A DNA stretch of 58,410 nucleotides from Anthoceros angustus (taxonomy: Eukaryota > Streptophyta > Anthocerotopsida > Anthocerotales > Anthocerotaceae), in the NCBI GenBank assembly GCA_010909165.1, contig VJWM01000330.1, positions 1-58,410 of the forward strand. Direction: 5' to 3'. Positions 46,101-57,010 of the stretch are shown here, one piece after another. The notes under the pieces were generated by a model, which was not told the origin of the DNA, ran no database searches, and was given only the letters and a program-made list of their open reading frames with translations. The stretch's first letter is position 1. Each line of letters opens with the position of its first letter. A program made the translations under genes and the position numbers.

Positions 46101-47539
46101 GGCAATTCAACAAGTCGATCTGACTTTGCCTATTACCACGCCGAGCCCCGGCGCGAGAAGCCTCGACTCACCGACGGACCGACCGGAAGGCTCAAGGAGA
46201 TGAAGGCCGGGGACAAGACAGGGACCCTAGTGGCCCCTGCTTGAGATGATGACGGAGCGGAGAGGAGCAACCGGAGGGGGACGAGAGGAGCGCGGATGCG
46301 ATCGAGGTAAGCACCCGCACCTCACCATGGAAGGAGGGGCCAACGGGCGAGTCACCCGCGATCGGAACAGGACTTCGAGGAGAGCCACGAGGAGTCCCGA
46401 GGAAACCGGGTGGCGGAGTCCGACTTTGTCCGGACCTCAGAGGAGGCCGATCAAGTCCGACCATAAGTCCCAGTCCGACTCAAGTCCGACCAAGTCCGGA
46501 CCTAATAAGTCCGGACTCAAGTCCGGACTCCGACCGAGGTCCGGACCCTGAGACGGACCCACCACGGACCTGTGAATAAGGACTCAAGTTCTGTGAGTCG
46601 AGACAGACCTGAGGACCGCGGCAAGAAGGAGGAGCCCCTTCGACTTACGCTTAGGGGAGCCGATAGCGGTGGCCCCACCGGCCAAGGACCTGTGAGGCCA
46701 GGGAGGATGACGCTGGTAACGGGCTTGTCGACGCCAGAGCCCAACCCGGCTGTGATTCCGGGAGAGGAGGGCCCGCCTCACGGATCATCCGATTGGGTGC
46801 ACCACAACCGCTGACGGGGATTGACCACCCATTCCGAGGCCTGGACCTTCCCACACAATGGAAGGAGATAGGGGATAGGTAGGTAGGCCGATTAGGGTAT
46901 ACCGATGGCTATCACCGTAATAGGGGTGTAATAAAGACGCCACCTTGGGCGCAGATAAGAGGGCCGAGGCCGCCTAGTAAAGCATCTTTCTTGGTGTTGA
47001 TGCTGCTCTGCACCTTTGTGAGTCTTCTTGCTAACGTGAGTCCCGAGTCACCGAAAGGTGCAGCCCGGGAGATTGATCAAGGTCCCGTGACGACTTAACG
47101 CGCTGTGGTGTGTGTGCAGTGAAGGGTGACCGTGATCCGTCGCCCGAGCCGCGTCCGACACCGAACTGATCGAACGCGTGAGCCGGAGGAACTCCGGAGG
47201 GTGTAGAGCCGGAGAGAGGCCCGGAACGACGAGGAGGTCCGGATCACAGAATCCGCGCCTTTTCTAAGATCAAGAGTGTAGCGTGAGAGGAGAGAGGAAG
47301 GACCGATGCGTGAAGGATGTATGTGAACGATACGGACGCGAACGGGTCTAAACGCTTGGCCATACCGGCTCAGACGGTGAACGCCAGAGTAGTTAGGAGT
47401 ATGTGTGAGACCGAACGAGCGCTAAGGACGGTAAGAATCACCAAACGCGTAACGGGCCTATCATTCCCTTTGGGAACGGACTTCTTCCTACAACGACACG
47501 GATTGTGCGCCACTGCCATCGCTAAAAAGTCCCGCCACA
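43190..47539 (+). repeat. 3' LTR of the long-LTR gypsy element
   Basis: 4350 bases, aligned end to end with 33374-37711. AATAAA is at 46930-46935. The AAGTCCGGACTC patch is at 46425-46535. It ends GTCCCGCCACA at 47539 and is followed by array sequence GACCCCACAAGG. Confidence 0.88.
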
Positions 47540-50019
47540 GACCCCACAAGGCACTCCGCCTCAAGCTCGACGCAATACCAAAACAAATCGCAATACCTCC
47601 GTGGAAGGAAGGACAAATCAATCTCCGACGGCCCTTGAGCTCCTAGGCTTCTCTTCAACGGCCCACAACGCACACCGTAGCGGTGACCTCGGCCCACATC
47701 CCGATCATCAAATTTTGCGTATCGCTCCTCCAAGAAAAGAGGCGACCTCATGTGTACTACCGCTCGCAAATGCTCAAGCGAAACGCGCTGCCAACGGCAG
47801 AGGACAACACTTCGCCCACAACGCCTGCCAAGGAGGTTCTCCCACAATGTTACCATATCGAGGCCCCCATCGGCTGCGACTTGGGTCCAAAGCAATGAGC
47901 CGTAGCATCACCGATGCGCCATAATCTCGCTCGCACTAAGTTCCCAAGGCACAACAAATTGTAGATTTTGCTGCAACTTGGAACTCAACGGTTCAATGAT
48001 ATTGGACCATCTGAAACCCTACATATATAGGAGACTAAAATTGACGAAACAAAGGAGGACTTGTTGAGATTGAACGACAAAAAGTCCTATGTACAATAAC
48101 TCATTTAGTTTCCAGTGGTTCAAAGGTTTGATTTTACACTAACACAATACATATATATAGGCTGAGATTAAAATTACGAAACAAAGCACGACTTATCGGG
48201 AGATTGCAATTTTAGGAAGGCGGGGGATGTTGTAACATAGTATTCTAACACTTTTGGACCATCTTGTAACAAAATGATGCCCTTGCGTAACGCACCACCT
48301 CCGAGTGCTCCCGCCTCACGCCTGCACCGGATCCTCATCACACTCATGTAACGCCCACACCAATATGTTACAATGTGTGACCGCTCGTTGTTTTTTCAAG
48401 TCGTGATAAGATTTTTAGGTCCGGATCCTTGAACCACCACCATACTAATTAATTCAGGTTCATTTATTTATGGGCTGCCACTCCCTACCACACTGTAACA
48501 CACTATTTGCGGCGTTCAGCACCTTATGACACACTCTTGCATACTCATGTCACCCTATGGGCACTAGGACATGTTTTTCAAAATTCAAACTATAATTAAA
48601 TAATCAAGGATCATTAATCATGATTTATTATTGAAAATTATTTAAAGTGACAAAGAATTTCTTCAATCACTCTAATTTATTTTTAATATTATATAATGTA
48701 TTCGACTACTCAAATAACTCAAACTACTTTTTGATTTGTCTTTCATGTTTGAAACTTTACAATTTGGTTCGGATAATGTTGGCTTTGTGGGAGGGAGCCA
48801 CCGCCTTACCATCCTCGCCATTCCGCCCTTAGCATCCTAAGCATGTGTCCTTAGCATCCTAATCATCCATCCTTAGCATCCTAAGCATCTTCCCTTAGCG
48901 TGTAAGCATATGCAACCTACTCGCACAAGAGCTAGATCCTTAGGCATTCCCTTTCACCACATCCTTGTGCCTCACCTTGTCAAAAACGTAGCGTGATGTT
49001 TCTCACCACCATTTTGCAAGACCGATCCAAGGGCATTCCACGCTACGACATCCTTTTGTGGCCATGCTAATAAAACCGCGCTTCTTTCAACTCGCGGATC
49101 TTGCACACATGTCCCACACCACCGGGCAACAAAAAGTTAATAGGCCCGCCGCATTCCAAAGACAACGACAAATGCACACGGTTTGAAGGGCAGCATTAAA
49201 GATTCAGCAGCCTCTCAACTCGAGCTCGATACAAGGATGGCTTGGGACCGATCGCGATCTCGCCACGACAAATTGTTCACTTTTTCTTTTGGTCCTTCAC
49301 CAGGTGGAGCTCCACCAGGTGGATGGGGTGCCGCATCCAGCTCCGGTTGATCGTGATCGGCCGGCAAATCGAAGGTAATCAAACATATGCTCGCCATCGT
49401 GCTGACCTAGCAAGAATTGAAGTTTGCTTGGCATCAAAGCGATTATGTTCTTGGCCCAAATGATCGTATGCCTTGCAATCATCGTATGTTCGATTGGATA
49501 GTCCCGAGTGTTGTTAGCGGTCATGGTTCATTCAAAGCTCGGGGTTAACATTCTATAACGCCATCTCTACAAAATTAAACCACCACCACGTTGGTAGTTT
49601 ACATATATATATATATATATGGATGTAATGTAATACACAAGACTGTGAGATCGTGTGCCTTGCAAGATTTCATCGTATGTCTGATCGGATAGAGTCGAGT
49701 GTTGTGAGCGATCATGGTTCGCCTAGTGCTCACGGGTTATAATTAACATTCTATAACGCCATCCCTACAAAATTCGGTGACACAACATTGATCACGCTGG
49801 TATTTTATATATGTATAATGTATTACAACCTATAGTGCTGTAGTCCGTAGGGTTGGACATATTATTAAGAGCTTTTGTTGTGGACTTTGGCACAATTTGA
49901 TATTAAAACCAAGAATTTCATAGAGGAATTGGACACAACCTAATGGATGTTGGAGAGAAGTTCACAACACTTGAACATCGTGCATATATGTATGTACATA
50001 CATCCACTAGTACTCTTAT

Positions 50020-51278
50020 TCAAAGTCGGAGGTCGAAATTCAAAGACAAAGGCTGGTTGGCGATCGCTTCTTGCCCAAGATGTCACTTTCTCGAGATCCA
50101 AAAGCCTTCCACAACGTGAAAGCAAAGCCACTCTTCTTCTCGTGGTACCCCAACAAATCCCGACTCATCACTAGGTTTGGCTTGCTGGCTTGCCCCACCG
50201 TGAGGTGCCTCACCTTAATTCGTATGCACATCATGTCACCCACCACTTTCACCTCAATGCCCAGCCGGTTTGACCACCGGATGGTATCGCTCGGCCGTGC
50301 CTTCGACACAAACGCCCGTGACCGATCCAGGCCCCGCCCCGCCCAGATCTCAAGCCCGTTAATGGTGTGAACGAGGTAGAGAGTTCCACGGTGCTCACAC
50401 AACCGCACGCCCTTACGCCAGCGATTATTAAACCACTTGAATGACACCGGACTCCTCGATTGTCATCATTGATGAGCATTGCATGACGAACTGCGCGCCT
50501 TCAGCGCCGATATCTAGGTGTAATAAGCCGAGAGCCTTCACAACGATCCACCGTAAATGGTGTTGTCGATTGCATAGGATTTGGTCCACGGCCTCGCCGC
50601 CGCCCGCAGCTCAAAGTCCACACGCGACGAGTTGAAGTCGGCGTCCATCTGCTCGGCCGATCGACATGGAGGCTCGAACTTCACCGCCACTAACGTGGTG
50701 AAGTAAACACTTGAACCCGCCCGTCCGCGGCTACTACTTGCACACCCGCAGCAGTCGGGCTGCCAACCCGGCCGCTCAGACCAGGGCAGCCTGTGACGCC
50801 TTGGTCACTGGATTGAAAATGCAAGAGTCAGTGGTACCATGGGATCCTCCCATCCGCTGGACTGTCTCTGACAACAATGTAGCCACACTGTGGCTGCTGC
50901 GAGCGTGTCGGGACCCCACAAGGCACTCCGCCTCAAGCTCCGGATCGCAGGCCAAAACAAATCGCAATACCTCCGTGGAAGGAAGGACAAATCAACTCCG
51001 ACGGCCCTTGAGCTCCTAGGCTTCTCAACGGCCCACAACGACACCGTAAGGTGACCGCTCACATCCCCGATCATCAAATTTTGCGAATGCTCCTCCAAGA
51101 AAAAGAGGCGACCTCATGTACGGTACCACCGTGCACGAATGCTCAAGCGAACGCTACAACGGCAGAGAGGACAACACTTCCACAACGCCAAGGAGGTTCT
51201 CCCACAATGTTGCCCATATCGAGGCCCCCATCGCTGCGACTTGGGTCCAAAGCAAATGATAGCATCACGATGCGCCAT
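50020..51278 (-). pseudogene. F-box gene, array unit 5 (frames disrupted)
   Basis: Start ATG 51278, end near 50020, where the usual 'RPRRL' stop context is altered by a short deletion. It has the blocks of unit 1 in order but the shortest open frames. The 'GRLSAYYLDV' area is hit by indels (50520-50560). The unit stops 314 bases upstream of the ATG at 51592, where gypsy sequence starts. Confidence 0.75.
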
Positions 51279-51588
51279 AATCTCGCTCACCAAGTTCCCA
51301 AGCAAGTGCACAACAAATTGTAGATTTTTGCTGCAACTTGGAACTCAACAGTTCAATGATATTGGACCGATACAAACCCTACATATATAGCACAGACTAA
51401 AATTGACGAAACAAAGGAGGACTTGTTGAGATTGAACGATCTGAAAAGTCCTATGTACAATAACTCAGTAGTTTCAGCGGGTTGGGCACAAAGGTTTGAT
51501 TTTACACTAACACAATACCCTACATATATAGGTCGAGATTAAAATTACGTCAAACAAAGCACGACTTATTCGGAGATTGCAATTTTAG

Positions 51589-51632
51589 GAAGGGCAGCTC
51601 ACGGATTTTCAAGCATCCGTGAGCTGCCTTCC
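51589..51632. repeat. Fold-back hairpin at the array/gypsy junction
   Basis: GGCAGCTCACGGA (51593-51605) and TCCGTGAGCTGCC (51616-51628) form a perfect 13-bp stem with a 10-base loop, extendable to GGAAGG/TTCC with one bulge. The right arm is native gypsy RNase H sequence (minus strand, compare 7900-7920). The left arm is its inverted copy, joined to the array end GGAAGG. Confidence 0.85.
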
Positions 51633-52710
51633 CCGCATAGAAAAATTGGATGATCCCGCTTTTCTCATCTTTCCGATTTAAGACGGTCCCAATAGCATAG
51701 GCGACACATCCACGTACGTGAAACGGCTTCTCCCAATCCGCGTTGTAAAGTTGCGCTCACTAAGTCGTCCTTCAATCGCTGAAAAGCCTCCCGCCTTGCG
51801 CTTTGTCCATTCAAGGTGTATCCTTTTTGGTTGGTTAACGTCAACAAGGCTGCCTTCTTGGCGAAATCCTTGATGTGAACCTCCGAATACCCACTAGCCC
51901 TTACAAAAGCTCGCACCTGCCTTACCGCTTGAGGTGCCCATCCATCTCTATCACCGCTACTTTCTCCTTATCTACCCGTAATCCTTGTAGTAGACTGATG
52001 TGCTATATGCTAACAAAATGCCCTCCGTCATGCCAAAATAATACTTCGATGAAGTTTCATGTCTGCACTTCTCGAAAACATTGCCTCAAATGGTCTAAAT
52101 GCGTTTCTCTCCGAACACGCAAATCATCCAAGAATACCTCCATGAACTTCCTCGGAAAATCTCGAATATCGCGGCTCACCACATTGGAAAGTGGCCGGCA
52201 TTGCACAATCCGAAAGGGAGCTCGAACAGGCGTAAGTCCCCAATCCATTGTAAACGCTTGTCTTGTCCCGATCCTCCTCCGCAGCCGTAAATTTGATTGA
52301 TTGTAATATCCATCCAAGCTGCATCTCATGTCCAGCCATCGTCCAAAGACACTATCCATGAAAGGTAAAGGGTGATGATCCTTCTTCGCTGCCTCGCTGA
52401 GTTTCAAATCTCGACACACTCAACCTTTCCCTCGCCGCTTTGGTACACGATGGCTGCACCCACTCACTAGTAAGCACCGGTAAATCACCCAGCCTCCAAA
52501 TATTGGTCGAGCTGATCCTTAACAATCATGGAATACTTGGGATTCAGCATATTGCTTGATCCACCGAGTGTCGCCCTTCAGTCTATTCGATGTATTCCCA
52601 ATTCCCAAGATCCCTGTCATGTCAGTAATCTTGAAGGCAAACACATCGACATATTCTCTAAGGACTCCACGAAACTCTTCTTTTTCTATCTGGCCTAGGT
52701 ACTTAGAAAT
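51606..52710 (-). mobile_element. pol: Gypsy fragment on the minus strand: RT and start of RNase H
   Basis: Reading from 52710 leftwards it follows gypsy1 from about 6812 ('GATTTCTAAGTACCTAGG') through RT ('KKDHHPLPFMD', 'FLDDLRV' with the catalytic Asp pair, 'HLDHLRQCF', 'IKDFAKKAALLT') to 'ARREAFQRLKDDLVSA' and the first RNase H block. It stops at the hairpin. The rightward continuation of the same gypsy copy is at 57011-57284, beyond T3. Frames are broken. Confidence 0.85.
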
Positions 52711-52763
52711 CGTAAAGTCGCGGCCTCGTCTGGGGCCTCGACGCGCCCGGTTGGTTTTTTTTC

Positions 52764-54150
52764 GGGGGGGTGGAGGTGGATTTCTAGAGAGAGAAATGAC
52801 CTTTTGGTCATTGTTTTACTCAATATAGTAAAATTTATTACAATGAGTGAAAAAACATGATGGGGTGAAAATAATCCACCTTCAATGTTAAAACATGCCG
52901 ATGGGGTGAAAATAATCCACCATCAATGTTGCAAGTGCAATAGGGTAAAAAAAATGACCACCAAGTGAATACCAGTACTCTAGTAGAAGCTAATTCTAGA
53001 AATCCACCAAAATCGCTAATCTAGCAAAACATTTTCTCATAGTAATATTCATGGATCCAAAGATATATACAAAAGACCAACAAAGAAACGCTTTGCGAGT
53101 TTTCTTGTATATCCGTAATGGCATGAAATACAAATTCAAGTAATGCAAAGTAAATACGTAATAGATTGAACTCGCTCAACCACAATAAAACCTAAAACGA
53201 AACGTAAATTAGCACCAAACCAATAATTAGGTCGATTACTAGGACACCCATAAAAGGGTGACTAAAGCTAACTAAAGCACTAAACCGTACCTTCTAAAAG
53301 GGGCCACAACCAAAGCTTGAAAGATGTAAAAATGAGGTTAGATAGTCATAGTAGAAACAAACAACGGGCTAACATACACATAGCCCGAAACAACAAGATG
53401 AAAAGTAATCCACAATAGAAAACGACAATGGACAACTGTATCGCAGATAACTCACACTTGCACTAACATGCATGTCCCACCGATGCAACTACCCTTGTCT
53501 TGAGGAAGACTACTAAACGTTGACTCGTCGATGTCCGCAAAACATAGATAAGCATTAGATCAAGGAAAATCGAAAACAATTATCACTAATCAACCGATGA
53601 CCAACCATACTTAAGGGGCCAGCCTTAACCGTGAGCCCGAAAGATGAAAATGGACATAAAATAGCTATCATATAAGAAGAAATAAAAACGGCTAACATAA
53701 AAATCGCCGGATAACTGGACACAACAAGATGTATAAGAAACCACCATAAGATGAAAATGACAACAAGGTATCAAGATAATCGATATTGCACCAAACATGC
53801 GATAGTTACGTCCAATACTTCCGGTGATTACTCGCATAGATCGCAACAACATCGTGAGACAAGAACGTAATAAACGTATGATTGATAACAGACCAAAGTG
53901 GTCTAGCAATATAACTTGCATAAAACAAGGTGAAGGAACCGCAACGGTCGTAACACAAGAAGTCCAAGCACGTACCAACAAAACAAGGAAGCAACCAACA
54001 AAACAAAAGACCATCAAAGAACATGATACCATCTTTCCTACAAACAAAACAAAGGACACAAAGACGTCACATAAATTCGTGTTAAGAAACACGAGCATGC
54101 AACCACCCTAGGCAATAGCATTGCTCAAACGCAGGCTCGATCGCTAAGTT
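52764..54150 (-). pseudogene. Remnant of gene Y (T3): 3' part and T-rich region
   Basis: On the minus strand 53170-52764 matches the end of gene Y region of T2 (18935-19380). The rest (54150-53170) is T-rich and intron-like, with one hydrophobic frame (54098-53625) that I regard as composition. A ~42-bp unit (AACATG..GATGGGGTGAAAATAATCC) is repeated at 52852 and 52893. No coding exons of gene Y are recognised. Confidence 0.5.
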
Positions 54151-54930
54151 AAGCTTTGCTTTCGAAGGCTTACCGGTCATTTCTTAAACGACTGTGCACC
54201 ATGGCCTTTAATGCAGCATTCAAAACGAGCAACAAAACAACAAAGGGCCTTCAAACAGATAGAATAGACCTTGGCCTCGAACAAAAGCTGGAGAAAGGCC
54301 TTAGCCTTCAGGCGACGCTAAAAGAACCTTGGCCTTCAAAAGAGTGGACAAGGCCATAGCCTTCGAACACGGCATAAAAGAACCTTGACGTAAACAAAAG
54401 ACCTATGCCTTTAGAGCATAGCGCAGATCTTGGCCTACAAAAGAGAGAAGAACTTTGCTTGGAGCGCAAAGACCTTAGCCTCTCGAAAAGCCAAAGATGC
54501 ATAAAGACCTATGCCTTGAGCAAGAGCGCAAGACCTAAGCCTACGAAAAGACAGATGAGGAAAGACATCTATGTCCGGACAAGCCGCTTATATAGGCCAA
54601 GAACCCTAGCCGTTCTCACTCTGGCGCCCATTCTCTCTCTACCAAACCACATTTGAATTTCTCGAACCTAAAATACCGAGGGTCCAAATATCTAGGTTCG
54701 CGATCTGCTCACGCCGCCCTCCTCACCCAAACCTAGTTTCCAAGTTCCAAACCTAGCTTACCTTCACCAAACCTAGCCTACCTCCACCAAACCTAATGTC
54801 CGAACGCCAAAGCGGTGGCGTAACACAAACCTCGCCACGAATCGAGCCCCGCCATTGACACCACCGAACCATCTAGAACCCTAAAACTTCAAGACATAAA
54901 CAATCGCCACCCTAAACCAGGCCACCGCCC
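54150..54930 (-). promoter_or_regulatory. Gene Y promoter and CCAAGG leader, copy C (T3)
   Basis: Minus-strand order: 'TAGGGTTCTAGATGGTTCGG' (54890s), AGGTTTGG words (54840-54720), 'TTTGGTAGAGAGAGAATGG' (54650), 'CTAGGGTTCTTGGCC', TATA box (54588-54596), then CCAAGG/CCTTTG-type words down to about 54240. It aligns with 12690-13480. Confidence 0.55.
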
Positions 54931-55066
54931 ATCACGCCAAGCTCATGGTGGTGCTATTGATTGCAAAAGGGTCCGCATGCAGGTGTAGGGTCGCTCGCTC
55001 GCCAGTTCTGACCCACTCGCGCCAAGATCTTACACCGCATCGTCATCCTGGCGTTCTCGGGAGGTT

Positions 55067-55327
55067 TTGCATCCTCGGCGCTCTCTTCGATCAAAGATCC
55101 TCCAGGTGATCGCCGCCCCTGGAACTCTCGGTTACGGTTTCTTGATTTTGATCATCTGCGGTTGTGATGCCACCACTGGTGCATTTGTGAAGTCATCCTG
55201 GTCCTTCTTGGGGGCGATGCTAATCTTGCTGTGTATCGTTCAAATTTATCGATTGTGCGGAAGCCTTGGGCGAGTTAACCAACACGATTCGAGCCCGGCC
55301 CGCGGCGCATCATCCCGCCGGGCATAG
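55067..55327 (+). CDS. Open frame with two hydrophobic segments in T3, doubtful
   Basis: 86 codons from ATG 55067. Residues 23-32 (GYGFLILIIC) and about 45-60 (FLGAMLILLCIVQIY) are hydrophobic and could span a membrane. The next 450 bases (55260-55760) are GC-rich with long frames on both strands. No related sequence is found in T1 or T2, so this may be DNA captured by T3 or a chance frame. The product is not recognised. Confidence 0.2.
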   Translation: MHPRRSLRSKILQVIAAPGTLGYGFLILIICGCDATTGAFVKSSWSFLGAMLILLCIVQIYRLCGSLGRVNQHDSSPARGASSRRA

Positions 55328-55800
55328 CACAGGCGGCGCCACAGCCCACAGGCGTGGTGCAACACAGCCGATAGCGTTTCGCGGCTGCCCGTCACGGTGC
55401 ATGACGCTCGAGTCAGTCGGGTCGATCGCCATGGCACAGGATGAAGCGAGATCGAAGCAGGATGAACAAGGCGGGGAGGGAAAGTCGTAATGGATCGTGA
55501 ACGGTGGGCGCTCTGCAGCTCTCCTTGAAGTTCCAGCCGCGTGGAATGCGCCCTGCACGGGAGGTGAACAAAGGGCGTGAAGGTTTGGCCGTGCGTGGGG
55601 CGGGAGCGGCCCAAGCTCAACACGGGCTCCCGATCGGCGGCGTGCACTACCACGTCCGCCATGGTGGTGGCGGAGGCGACGCATCGGCCACCGAGGAGAA
55701 ATCACCGCCACCCGACAATCCATGTGGTTTGTGGCTTCGCGCGGCCCCGTGCTTCATGTGGGAAGTGTTGAGCGCCGGTGGTCTTTGGATCTCTTGCACG

Positions 55801-56480
55801 TGAAGAAATAGCCCATGAATGAGTTTGATATCGATTCTCTTGTGAAATGACCGACGATATTCTCTTTGTGCAGCACTCTTGGTGCGTTAAGAATTACGCG
55901 GCTCATGGCCACTTCAGAAAAGCAAGGTAATCAAGCAAGTTGAATATTATCGTCAATCCTCCTCCGATCCGTTTTCGATTTAGGCAACAAGTCGCTTGGT
56001 TCCACCAAGGTGTTCCTCGCTCTTCGAGTTAGTTTCGGACGATTTCTTGCAATATGCAATTTGTTTCAAGAAGGTTTTAGTGTAGGCTCTACTTTTCGAT
56101 GCGATGTTGTAGAAGCGTGATACGTTGGTCTTGTTATCTTTGCGTGTACAGCATGTGTGGTGTTCCGTGCCATGTGTTTGTGCATGTTATCATTGTAAAG
56201 CGCCTTTCGCCTTGATCAAAAGCCACTAATCAAGAAACGTCGATAAGTTTTGATGTCTTTGCGAAGAAATAAACCATGGAGTTTGATGTCCGTTCTCATC
56301 GTGAAATGATCGACGCTAATCCTTTGTGCAGCACGTTAAAGTTCGCCTCGGCGTTGACTTCGCAACGAAAAGCAAGGTAATCAACCAGTTCAACAATATT
56401 GTCATGATCCTCGGAAACTAATCCGTCGCCGTGTGTAGGCAGCGGTCGCTTGGCTTCCACTAAGGCGATGTCAACACACG
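55801..56480 (+). repeat. Diverged ~460-bp tandem duplication in T3
   Basis: GAAGAAATA...CATG.A.GAGTTTGAT starts at 55803 and 56264. Both copies continue through GTGAAATGA.CGACG, CTTTGTGCAGCAC, AAAAGCAAGGTAATCAA and GTCGCTTGG.TCCAC. Spacing is ~461 bases. Each contains an acceptor-like TTTGTGCAG and a donor-like AAG|GTAATC, so the duplicated part may include an exon of the decayed gene X. Confidence 0.7.
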
Positions 56481-56499
56481 AGGCGATCGAGTACCATCA

Positions 56500-56720
56500 T
56501 CGAGAACACACTAGGCGTTCGCTTAACAATTTCCATTTCTTGTGTACGAAATCTAAACGCTTATACCAAGAAGTTGGTAAGCATCAACGGTTTTGAACGC
56601 CTGTAACTTAAGAACCGCGAGCTTAAAGTATCGGCATGCACAGTATCTTTGCGACATCTTCGCAGATGGGATCGACCGTGTATACCCTTTCAACTGGGTA
56701 GAAGATACTTAGAAAAGCGC
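56500..56720 (+). pseudogene. Remnant of gene X last exon (T3)
   Basis: GTGTATACCCTTTCAAC...GTAGAAGATACTTAGAAAA (about 56677-56718) matches the T1 end of gene X (GTGTACACCCCTTCAAC...GCAGAAGAAAGTTAGAAA, 4167-4205). In T3 the frame has a stop inside. Upstream exons of gene X are not readable. Confidence 0.5.
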
Positions 56721-56739
56721 GAACCCTAAAACTATGAAA

Positions 56740-57010
56740 ATACTAAGGTAAAATAATGGAGAAAAGCTCGAACACTATAAAGTACGAAAGTGAAAATCTG
56801 CTTGAAGAGAGAGAGAAAAGCTATAATTTGGGTGGATAGGGCAACAACTCTTAAAATGCGCGGACCTCTCATGCTATTCTTGATCGAGTGGCGCGCGTCT
56901 CGGCCCCCATCCTCGGCGCTCCCTTCATGCAAGAGGCAGACGGCGATCAGGCGCCTGGCCTAGAACGGTCTCGGCCTAACGGCCTCGACCGTTCTCGACG
57001 TCAACGCCCG
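56740..57010 (+). repeat. T-family 'L' end module, T3 copy
   Basis: GTACGAAAGTGAAAATCTG, GAGAGAGAGAAAAG, ATGCGCGGACCTC, GCGCGTCTCGGCCCCC, AACGGTCTCGGCC follow the order of 4240-4500. The outermost TCCGTTCCCCTAAC runs into gypsy AACTTCTTGCTGG. The boundary is about 57005-57012. Confidence 0.6.

Larger units (their letters stand above)
33374..47539 (+). mobile_element. Complete Ty3/gypsy LTR retrotransposon with ~4.34-kb LTRs
   Basis: The 5' LTR (33374-37711) and 3' LTR (43190-47539) both begin TGTG...CTATGCAC and end GTCCCGCCACA. A PBS follows the 5' LTR, and a polypurine tract precedes the 3' LTR. The order gag, PR, RT, RNase H, INT identifies Ty3/gypsy. Flanking array sequence is continuous across the site, so the insertion is younger than the array. 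The LTR pair differs mainly by short indels with few substitutions. That suggests a young insertion, if the indels are partly consensus errors. Confidence 0.9.
32486..47922 (-). pseudogene. F-box gene, array unit 4, split by a 14-kb LTR retrotransposon
   Basis: The C-terminal part is at 32486-33373 and the N-terminal part at 47540-47922 (ATG 47922). The element 33374-47539 sits between them. The break falls in the stretch that reads GTGTCGGGACCCCACAAGGC in unit 3. 'GGGAC' is left of the element and 'GACCCCAC' right of it, consistent with a short target duplication that has lost two bases on the right or was misread. The blocks are otherwise as in unit 3, including the TATA box upstream (about 48022). 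Confidence 0.8.
21396..51592. repeat. Head-to-tail array of ~3.4-kb F-box gene units, interrupted by an LTR element
   Basis: The landmark GTTAATAGG is found at about 21412, 24835, 28211, 31609 and 49136. Steps are 3423, 3376, 3397 and, after removing the 14.17-kb element, ~3.36 kb. The array thus has four full units and one short unit that stops at 51592. Each unit contains, left to right: a 3' flank with an internal 197-bp duplication and a TA tract, an F-box gene on the minus strand, its TATA box, an AT-rich spacer, and a CCTTAGCATCCTAAGCAT repeat patch. AT-rich parts are nearly identical between units. GC-rich coding parts differ mainly by short indels. Confidence 0.9.
52711..57010 (-). 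mobile_element. T3: internally deleted, decayed T-family copy (~4.3 kb) inside gypsy
   Basis: The left edge is the 'R' module (52711-52763, inverse of 19381-19435). The right edge is the 'L' module (56853-57010, same as 4343-4530). Gypsy sequence flanks both sides and, put side by side, corresponds to gypsy1 about 6812 on the left and about 6800 on the right. T3 is therefore an insertion into one gypsy copy. Inside are the gene Y promoter (minus) and remains of gene X (plus). Gene Y coding sequence is largely gone. Confidence 0.7.

Noticed and set aside
55246-55723. Minus-strand genes in the GC-rich patch of T3
   Set aside because: Frames on both strands are open by composition only; no motif, no start context and no homolog in the window.
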